NCBI GenBank assembly: GCA_001701165.1
Contig: DAAP01000056.1
Coordinates: 1 to 16,430 of the forward strand
Length of the DNA: 16,430 nucleotides
Direction: 5' to 3'
Origin: Bacteroidales bacterium H4
GTDB lineage: Bacteria > Bacteroidota > Bacteroidia > Bacteroidales > Muribaculaceae
This document shows positions 7,900 to 13,395 of the stretch, piece after piece. Under the pieces are notes generated by a model. That model searched no databases. It was given only the letters and a program-made list of their open reading frames with translations, and was not told where the DNA came from. Within the stretch, counting starts at the first letter, position 1; the number at the start of each line of letters is the position of its first letter. The position numbers were made by a program, and so were the translations under genes.

Positions 7900-7939
7900 C
7901 GGAGCGGCTGCCCTCACGGGTGGCTGCTCCGTTTTTTTT
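7900..7939 (+). terminator. Intrinsic terminator of pnp
   Basis: A 13-bp stem (7900-7912 with 7919-7931, three G-T pairs) closes a 6-base loop and is followed by eight T residues at 7932-7939. It lies 34 bp after the pnp stop codon and should end the monocistronic pnp transcript. Confidence 0.92.
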
Positions 7940-8040
7940 ATGCTTGTCAGGCATATAATTCCGCATTAAAAGCCCGGCTATATTCACACACATCGACATG
8001 GACATCATCATTGAGTCTAAGGAGCCTCTCGACGCTTACA

Positions 8041-8274
8041 GCACCCCAATTGTTCAACAGGACGGCCAAACAAAACAAGTACCGCGAATACGATATGTTC
8101 GGAATTGCGCCCAACGGCGACCCTTCGCATCCTATGCACGGCCTTTACAAATTCAAGCGCGGCTTCGGCGGCGAAATATTCCACCAGCTTGGTTGCTGGG
8201 ATTATCCTATCGACGACGACAAATACAAATGCCTCGCCGCTCGCGAAATGTGCGCCCAAGGGTATTACTCGTGA
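8041..8274 (+). pseudogene. C-terminal remnant of a FemAB-type peptidoglycan bridge enzyme
   Basis: About 75 codons encode the end of a FemAB/FemX-like aminoacyltransferase: REYDMFGIAPNGDPSHPMHG, then LYKFKRGFGGEIFHQLGCWD and YPID, closing with a normal AQGYYS stop. FemAB-family proteins add amino acids to the peptidoglycan peptide and are usually some 300-400 residues long, so the whole N-terminal domain and most of the C-terminal one are absent. No suitable start codon is present: the frame opens at TTG 8011, and the first ATG in this frame is the Met inside DMFGI. Reading upstream in the same frame back to the pnp terminator gives no family resemblance. The likely explanation is a deletion between pnp and this point that left a non-functional tail; translation as a short peptide cannot be excluded. 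The flanks at 7940-8040 and 8275-8340 show nothing else. Confidence 0.75.
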
Positions 8275-8340
8275 TGAGGCATTTCTTATCGTCAACGGGA
8301 ATAATCCACAGACAAAAACATCCGTTTTATCTCGATAATA

Positions 8341-8383
8341 CATAAAGCGAGGGACAGCCGCGGTGGCTGTCCCTCGCTTTATG
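8341..8383. terminator. Perfect 19-bp inverted repeat, likely bidirectional terminator
   Basis: CATAAAGCGAGGGACAGCC (8341-8359) and its exact reverse complement (8365-8383) enclose a 5-base loop; one further A-T pair extends the stem. It lies 29 bp beyond the stop of the minus-strand carboxyltransferase gene, so it most likely ends that transcript. On both strands the outer end of the stem is A/T-rich (CTTTATG), though no long T-run follows. It could also stop + strand transcripts passing through the FemAB remnant. Confidence 0.75.
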
Positions 8384-8412
8384 TGACGGCTAAAAGCCGT
8401 GTATTGTCGTTA

Positions 8413-10317
8413 TCAGTCAGCGAATTCGATGAGGACGGTATCGTTGCCGATTTGGTCGCCGGGAGCTACAAACACGCGCTTAACGGTGCAGTCGCGGTCG
8501 GCGGTAACATCGTTCTCCATCTTCATGGCCTCGTAAACCAAGAGGGTCTTGCCCTTGGTCACCTTGTCGCCGGCGGCCACGTCAATGCTGATGATGCGTC
8601 CGGGCATGGGAGCCTTGACTACGGGACCGGTGATAGGCTCTTCGGCTGCGACAGGAGCAGCTTCAGCCTCGGCAGCAGCGGGAGCGGCAGCAGCAGCGGC
8701 AGCCTTGGCGGCGGCGTATTCGGCAGCACGACGTTTCTTCAAGAATGGCAGAGCCACATTGGGCAGCAATTCGAGCAACAGTTTCTCCTCGGTATTCGAG
8801 GCAAGCTTAGCGCCGCCACAATCGGCCAAAGCGGGATTTTCAGGTTCTTTGTACTTGGATGTATCGTATGCGTACTCGGTGGCATCGCCGGTGATTTTCT
8901 CGCGGAAAGCGGGATCTACCGGCACGGGAGTATGACCGTATTCGCCCTTAACCAGCGATATGAACTGGTTGGACTTGGTGGTGTAGTCGGGATTACCCTT
9001 GCGGCGGTCGATGGCCACCATCACTGCCTGGCTACCTACAATCTGGCTGGTGGGCGTAACCAGAGGCACCAAACCGGCATCGCGGCGTACCATAGGTATC
9101 AGGCGCATAGCGTCTTCGAGAACATCTTCGGCTTTGAGCGACTTCAGCTGAGCCACCATATTGGAGTACATACCGCCGGGAACTTCGGCATTCTTCACCA
9201 ATTCGTTGGGTTTGGGGAAGCCGAAATATTTCTCGATGGCGTGGCATGCATCGAGCAGCGCTTCTTCGTTGCCTGCCTTGGCGGCTGCAACAGCTGCATC
9301 GATTTGTGCCTCGACTTCGGCGGGAACTTTGTCGGTGAGGGGATCGAATTCGCGAGGGAAGTTGTCTTTATTCAGGTCGTATGCTGCGAGGCTCTGACGT
9401 GCACCGCGCAATGCTTTGCGAATTTCGCCGACGGCCTTCATGTCTACGTCCAGCTCGACACCGAGTTTGTCGGCGAAGAGATACACCAATTCGATAGCCG
9501 GAGCAGCGCTACCGCCGCCGAACCACCAGATATTGGTATCGAGGATGTCGACACCGTGAAGTATGGCCATAATGCAGGATGCAAGGCCGTAGCCGGGTGT
9601 GCAATGCGTATGGAAGTCAACCTCAACCTTGACGTTGGCTTTGAGCTTGGATATAATGGAGGCTGCACGCGATGGCGTCACGAGACCGGCCATATCCTTG
9701 AGTGTAATAATCTTGGCGCCGAGAGCTTCCATGGCTTTGGCTTTCTCGACGAAATATTCGTCGGTGAAAACCTTCTTAGGAGCGGGAGCTGCCGGAGCTT
9801 TTTTACCGAACAGTTTGGCAAAGAAGCCCTTGGGTGCTTCTTCTTCGGGTGTATCCTCCTTGGGGTCTACAGTATAGCATACGGCTCCGTCGGGCACACC
9901 GCCAAGAGCGTTGATCATACGAATAGACTCCTTGACGTTGTCTATATCATTGAGCGCGTCAAAGATACGCATAACATCCAACCCATTGGTGATTGCTTCT
10001 TTATAGAAGCCTTCGAGCACATAGTCGGGATAAGGCACATAGCCAAAGAGGTTGCGTCCGCGAGACAGAGCCGACAGCTTCGACTTGCCCTTCATGACAT
10101 TAGAGACAGAGCGCAGACGATCCCAGGGAGATTCGTCGAGATAGCGCATCACCGAGTCGGGTACGGCACCGCCCCATACTTCCATGATGTAGAAGCCGGC
10201 ATTCTCGTACAACGGCAGCAGTTTGTCGATTTCGGACTGGCTCAAACGGGTGGCGAACAGGGATTGTTGGCCGTCACGGAGCGTGAGGTCACGGATTTTC
10301 AGTTTACGCTTTTCCAT
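8413..10317 (-). CDS. oadA: Biotin-dependent carboxyltransferase, OadA / pyruvate carboxylase subunit B type
   Basis: The 634-residue protein moves CO2 between a keto acid such as oxaloacetate or pyruvate and biotin. The carboxyltransferase barrel starts with RDLTLRDGQQS (residues 9-19) and has the metal ligands FHTHC (235-239) and KDMAGL (207-212). A conserved PYC/OADA domain follows to about 480. An Ala/Pro/Glu linker (about 530-563) then leads to a biotinyl domain with EAMKMEN, biotin lysine K599. In Bacteroidota such proteins are usually the alpha subunit of the sodium-pumping oxaloacetate decarboxylase or of a related decarboxylase/transcarboxylase; no beta or gamma subunit gene is present here, so the exact partner is open. 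Residues 153-182 are an extra Glu/Ala/Pro/Lys-rich segment inside the barrel, containing GFFAKLFGKK. The gene is transcribed alone, divergent from the PHP phosphatase gene. Confidence 0.88.
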   Translation of the reverse strand: MEKRKLKIRDLTLRDGQQSLFATRLSQSEIDKLLPLYENAGFYIMEVWGGAVPDSVMRYLDESPWDRLRSVSNVMKGKSKLSALSRGRNLFGYVPYPDYVLEGFYKEAITNGLDVMRIFDALNDIDNVKESIRMINALGGVPDGAVCYTVDPKEDTPEEEAPKGFFAKLFGKKAPAAPAPKKVFTDEYFVEKAKAMEALGAKIITLKDMAGLVTPSRAASIISKLKANVKVEVDFHTHCTPGYGLASCIMAILHGVDILDTNIWWFGGGSAAPAIELVYLFADKLGVELDVDMKAVGEIRKALRGARQSLAAYDLNKDNFPREFDPLTDKVPAEVEAQIDAAVAAAKAGNEEALLDACHAIEKYFGFPKPNELVKNAEVPGGMYSNMVAQLKSLKAEDVLEDAMRLIPMVRRDAGLVPLVTPTSQIVGSQAVMVAIDRRKGNPDYTTKSNQFISLVKGEYGHTPVPVDPAFREKITGDATEYAYDTSKYKEPENPALADCGGAKLASNTEEKLLLELLPNVALPFLKKRRAAEYAAAKAAAAAAAPAAAEAEAAPVAAEEPITGPVVKAPMPGRIISIDVAAGDKVTKGKTLLVYEAMKMENDVTADRDCTVKRVFVAPGDQIGNDTVLIEFAD

Positions 10318-10474
10318 AATTTATGGTTAATGGTTTTTGTGAGGGTAATATGGTATTGGATAATGTTTGTCATTATCATCTAAATGATGTTTCGAGATGA
10401 CGTTTTGTCATGTAGCGACCCTTGATTACCGTATGGATAAGGTCCGATCAAGACACTTTGTCCTCCCGACACCG

Positions 10475-10482
10475 CAAAGTTA
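10475..10482 (-). promoter_or_regulatory. -7 box for oadA
   Basis: Reads TAACTTTG on the minus strand, an exact TAnnTTTG. The element 19 bp further upstream is TCTG rather than TTTG, so the promoter is incomplete. Confidence 0.45.
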
Positions 10483-10538
10483 ACAGAAAATATTTGATAT
10501 GCAGAATTTTTTCTCTAAATATTTTCGCGAAAAATGAC

Positions 10539-10546
10539 TATTTTTG
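10539..10546 (+). promoter_or_regulatory. -7 box for the PHP phosphatase gene
   Basis: TATTTTTG fits TAnnTTTG and sits 24 bp before the start codon at 10571. No clear TTG lies 19-21 bp upstream. Confidence 0.4.
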
Positions 10547-10570
10547 TAGTCCAATAACACCCTTTCGAAA

Positions 10571-11305
10571 ATGTTTAATATTTTCAAGAAGTCATCAGAA
10601 CCCATAAGTCTTTGGTTTTCAACCGATACACACTGTCATGTAGTCCCCGGAGTGGACGATGGTTCGCCGGACGCGGATACCTCCTCCGAATTGGTGGCGG
10701 CGATGTACGACATGGGCATACGCCATATCATCGCGACACCACACGTCACGCAAGCCACTTTCGAGAACAATCCTCAGACACTTGCAGGCCCGATTCAAGC
10801 TCTCAAGGATGTATTGACACGTGACGGCGTAAATGTACGCCTCGACCATTCGGCCGAATATCGTATCGACGAATTGCTACAACGGCATATCGAACAAGGC
10901 ATACTCATGCCCTTCCCCGACAATTACCTGCTTATCGAAAACTCCTTCATCCAAGAGCCGTGGAACATCGAGCAATTAGTGTTTGACTTACAGGTACGCG
11001 GATACAAGCCCATACTCGCGCACCCGGAGCGCTACCTATACTACCATGCACGCGGCAACCGCTACAAAGAGTTGCACCGCAACCTTCTTTTCCAAGTCAA
11101 TATGTTGTCGCTGGCCGGATACTACGGCAAACAGGAGAAAAAAATGGCCGAGGCATTGGCCAAAGCCGGTATGGTGGACTTCCTGGGCACAGATATGCAC
11201 GGACACCGACATGTAACATGCCTGCGCGAATACCTCGCATCGTCCGAGGCACGTTATCACCGCGACTTACTCACTAAAACAATCAAGAACAACATCTTCG
11301 ACTGA
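10571..11305 (+). CDS. CpsB/CapC-family PHP-type tyrosine-protein phosphatase
   Basis: The 244-residue protein has the PHP metal-binding fold of the CpsB/YwqE phosphatases, which remove phosphate from tyrosine kinases that control polysaccharide export. The visible metal motifs are DTHCHVVPGVDDG (H21 and H23), IIATPHV (H58), ILAHPERY (H151) and FLGTDMHG (D208 and H210). The length fits the family. It has no signal peptide or membrane segment, so it should be cytosolic. No kinase, glycosyltransferase or Wza-type export gene is next to it, so it is an orphan copy; its substrate could be a BY-kinase elsewhere in the genome. Phosphatase activity is inferred from the family. The start at 10571 is supported by the -7 box just upstream and by MFNIFKK preceding the fold. 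Confidence 0.88.
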   Translation: MFNIFKKSSEPISLWFSTDTHCHVVPGVDDGSPDADTSSELVAAMYDMGIRHIIATPHVTQATFENNPQTLAGPIQALKDVLTRDGVNVRLDHSAEYRIDELLQRHIEQGILMPFPDNYLLIENSFIQEPWNIEQLVFDLQVRGYKPILAHPERYLYYHARGNRYKELHRNLLFQVNMLSLAGYYGKQEKKMAEALAKAGMVDFLGTDMHGHRHVTCLREYLASSEARYHRDLLTKTIKNNIFD

Positions 11306-11338
11306 AAAGGCCGCAAACAAGGGCTGTCATAACCTTTC

Positions 11339-11410
11339 ATAGCCATTGTTTCTATGATAGCTATTACAGTAGTTATGGCCATTATGGCCATGATAGCTAT
11401 TATAGCTATT
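11339..11410. repeat. 9-bp palindromic tandem repeat, eight units
   Basis: The 72 bp split into eight 9-bp units: ATAGCCATT, GTTTCTATG, ATAGCTATT, ACAGTAGTT, ATGGCCATT, ATGGCCATG, ATAGCTATT, ATAGCTATT. Five contain a perfect 8-bp palindrome (ATAGCTAT or ATGGCCAT) and a sixth is one base off. The array lies between two convergent genes, from 34 bp after the phosphatase stop to 6 bp before the S41 protease stop (11417). It can fold into many alternative hairpins on either strand and may stand in for a terminator, as no T-run hairpin is seen here. Confidence 0.85.
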
Positions 11411-11416
11411 ACTCAA

Positions 11417-12457
11417 TCACTTGGATTGTATGACGGCAATAGCCTTGTCGAGCATGGAGTCATGTCCCATGGCGGCTTGTGCCGGATCAAGGTCGACAGC
11501 GCATCCCTGCGAGGGATTGACCCCGGCTTCGGTGCTGTTGCCTTGCGCATCCAGGAACGAACATGCCGAGAAGCGTATACTCCAACCACACGGCAGCTCG
11601 GACGACATCGGCATTCCGCTGCCACCACCGGTGGTGGCCCCTACAATGGTGACCGTCGGCAAAAGGCGCATCACGGACACAAAGTTATTGGCGGCGCTGA
11701 AGGTAGAGCGGTTACACAGCACCACTACGGGTTTGAGCCACCGCACGCGTCCGGCATCGGCTGCATCATAATAATAGGCGTAAGGTTCGGCAAAGTCGCC
11801 ATGCCCCGGCCCGGTCTTATGTACAGTGTATCCGGCAAGGGTACGTCCCGTGATAAAGCGCCGTACAAAGGTTTCGACATTGGTCATATTGCCACCACCG
11901 TTGTCACGCACGTCAATAATCAGGCCCTGAGCTATCTCGAAGTACGATAATACGGCGTCAAGATTGCCCTCGCCGATGGTGCTGCTGAAACTACGATACG
12001 AGACATATCCTATACGCTGGGGCAGCATGGCGTAAGTCAACGCTCCGGCTTGGCGATAATCAAAGTTCAAGTAATGTTCGAGCACAAGGCGCTCGTCGTA
12101 ATTTTGCGGATAGTCGCTCCACCACTTGCGATAGTACGAAGTGTTGAACGAAGCCGACAAATTGACATGGCCGTCGCGCAACTCGTCCAGCATACGAGCG
12201 CATACATCGAAAAGCTGCTGCGCCGTGCGGCACGCCTTAGCTTGCGGACGATAGCGGCGATACACCTCGTCCCAGTCCACGCCTTTCCGGTCAAAGAAGC
12301 AGTAATGCCGATCCAAAATATTCCATAGAGCGTCAAAATTGCCCATGATTGTATTATCTTCTTCCTCGATACTGTGGCAAGCCATGAAACCGAGGGTCAG
12401 AATTGCGCAAATCAGCGCACAACACGCTGTATGTATCTTTGTGCTAATAGCGGTCAT
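11417..12457 (-). CDS. S41-family peptidase lipoprotein
   Basis: The 346-residue protein starts with a lipoprotein signal: a hydrophobic run ending in LGFMAC, with the lipid-bearing cysteine at 27, so it is probably anchored in the envelope. Residues about 35-100 match the helical N-terminal region of tail-specific proteases and end in the common LRDGHVNL. The catalytic domain shows GYVSYRSF (151-157), IIDVRDNGGGN (180-190) and LCNRSTFSAANNF (247-259) with probable nucleophile S254. No lysine follows about 25 residues after this serine as in the CtpA Ser/Lys dyad, so it more likely resembles the tricorn-like S41 branch, perhaps using H97. No PDZ domain is evident. It is the last gene of the probable topoisomerase-DUF3316-protease transcript, 59 bp after the preceding stop. 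The substrate is unknown. Confidence 0.85.
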   Translation of the reverse strand: MTAISTKIHTACCALICAILTLGFMACHSIEEEDNTIMGNFDALWNILDRHYCFFDRKGVDWDEVYRRYRPQAKACRTAQQLFDVCARMLDELRDGHVNLSASFNTSYYRKWWSDYPQNYDERLVLEHYLNFDYRQAGALTYAMLPQRIGYVSYRSFSSTIGEGNLDAVLSYFEIAQGLIIDVRDNGGGNMTNVETFVRRFITGRTLAGYTVHKTGPGHGDFAEPYAYYYDAADAGRVRWLKPVVVLCNRSTFSAANNFVSVMRLLPTVTIVGATTGGGSGMPMSSELPCGWSIRFSACSFLDAQGNSTEAGVNPSQGCAVDLDPAQAAMGHDSMLDKAIAVIQSK

Positions 12458-12516
12458 ATCTGTCGATTAGGTATACGCTCTTGGTTCGGAGATGTCTCTA
12501 TATAATATTGTGTATC

Positions 12517-13395
12517 TCAATAGCTTGCGGCAACAATGCGAGTCCCCGGAGCAGTAGTCGTTGAAGTCATGGGTACGGATAGCCAGCGGGTGACTACGGC
12601 GACACTGAAAGCATGAGTGACACTACGCGTCGTGATGTCATTGGCTCGTGTCGAACGCAAGTCGAAGTGGTAGCCCAGACGCAGTGTCGTGCCTCCGAAA
12701 TGCAAGTCGGCCCATGCGCGCGCGTCAATGCGTCGGTAGTTGCCCGGCCACGCCACATGTGCCAGCCCTCGGCGGTCTCCGAGGTATATTTCGTAATACA
12801 ACTGCCCGTATTGCGGCGAGAAGAACGCTCCGGTCAGAGGCATGGCAGCCATAAGACCCCAAGTAACGGGAAGGCGGCCTACGCGCATAGCATAAGTCGC
12901 AGCGCCACTGACGCCTACCACCCATGCGCCCTTGGCTGCCGCAGGATTGTTGCCGTTGCGTCCCAAGTACAAGGCTCCGGCATTGAGGGCTGTATAGCCA
13001 CCTATGCCGGCGCTGACTGCATCTGTGATTAGGAAGCGCCGGGTCATTCCCCACGAGGCCTCGAAGTCAAAGTTCCACATCGTGGCATTGCGTGCCGGGT
13101 TCTGCGTATGGTCTACAGTGCCGCCAAGAGTCAATCGCATGCTCCACCGCTCCGGGTCAAAACCCATGGCCTGTGTACGACTATACGAGACGGCGCTATG
13201 CCATCCGTCATAATGCAGCGGCGTAAGATAGGTGTCGGCGAGGTGAGCACTGCCTACCTCGATGCCATATGAAGATGTCACGGGTCGCATCACAACGGAC
13301 ACTGTGTCAGCTATGCCGGGGGACATGGCCACAGCAGGCAGTGTACACAGTAGCGCGGCAACGGCTACGATTTTAGAACATACGCTGTTGACCAT
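12517..13395 (-). CDS. DUF3316-like exported protein
   Basis: From the ATG at 13395 the product has 292 residues, starting with a signal peptide (MVNSVCSKIVAVAALLCTLP, cleavage probably after AVA). The mature part has alternating hydrophobic/aromatic strands such as WSMRLTLGGTVDH, MWNFDFEASWGM and TTLRLGYHFDLRS, as in a small outer-membrane beta-barrel. The segment SYGIEVGSAHLADTYLTPLHY resembles the Bacteroidota DUF3316 family; I recognise this with moderate certainty, and the family's function is unknown. The open frame extends upstream to 13530, but that part overlaps the topoisomerase gene deeply and would bury the signal peptide, so 13395 is preferred (13416 is an alternative). The chosen start overlaps the topoisomerase stop by 23 bp, which suggests translational coupling. 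Confidence 0.75.
   Translation of the reverse strand: MVNSVCSKIVAVAALLCTLPAVAMSPGIADTVSVVMRPVTSSYGIEVGSAHLADTYLTPLHYDGWHSAVSYSRTQAMGFDPERWSMRLTLGGTVDHTQNPARNATMWNFDFEASWGMTRRFLITDAVSAGIGGYTALNAGALYLGRNGNNPAAAKGAWVVGVSGAATYAMRVGRLPVTWGLMAAMPLTGAFFSPQYGQLYYEIYLGDRRGLAHVAWPGNYRRIDARAWADLHFGGTTLRLGYHFDLRSTRANDITTRSVTHAFSVAVVTRWLSVPMTSTTTAPGTRIVAASY

Larger units (their letters stand above)
10318..10570. other. Divergent intergenic region between oadA and the PHP phosphatase gene
   Basis: About 250 bp. For oadA (minus strand) a -7 box TAACTTTG lies at 10475-10482 with a poor -33 match, giving a leader of about 150 nt. For the + strand gene a box TATTTTTG lies at 10539-10546, putting transcription start close to 10553 and leaving a short leader. 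I see no convincing operator or structured RNA between them. Confidence 0.5.

Noticed and set aside
8383..10383. A 666-codon open frame on the + strand across the whole oadA gene
   Set aside because: It is a shadow of the strongly biased codons of oadA. Its product has no recognisable family, and the minus-strand frame has clear catalytic motifs.
11354..11950. A + strand frame starting in the 9-bp repeat array with a hydrophobic Ile/Met/Ala start
   Set aside because: The apparent membrane segment is only the translation of the repeat, and the rest is antisense to the S41 protease gene.
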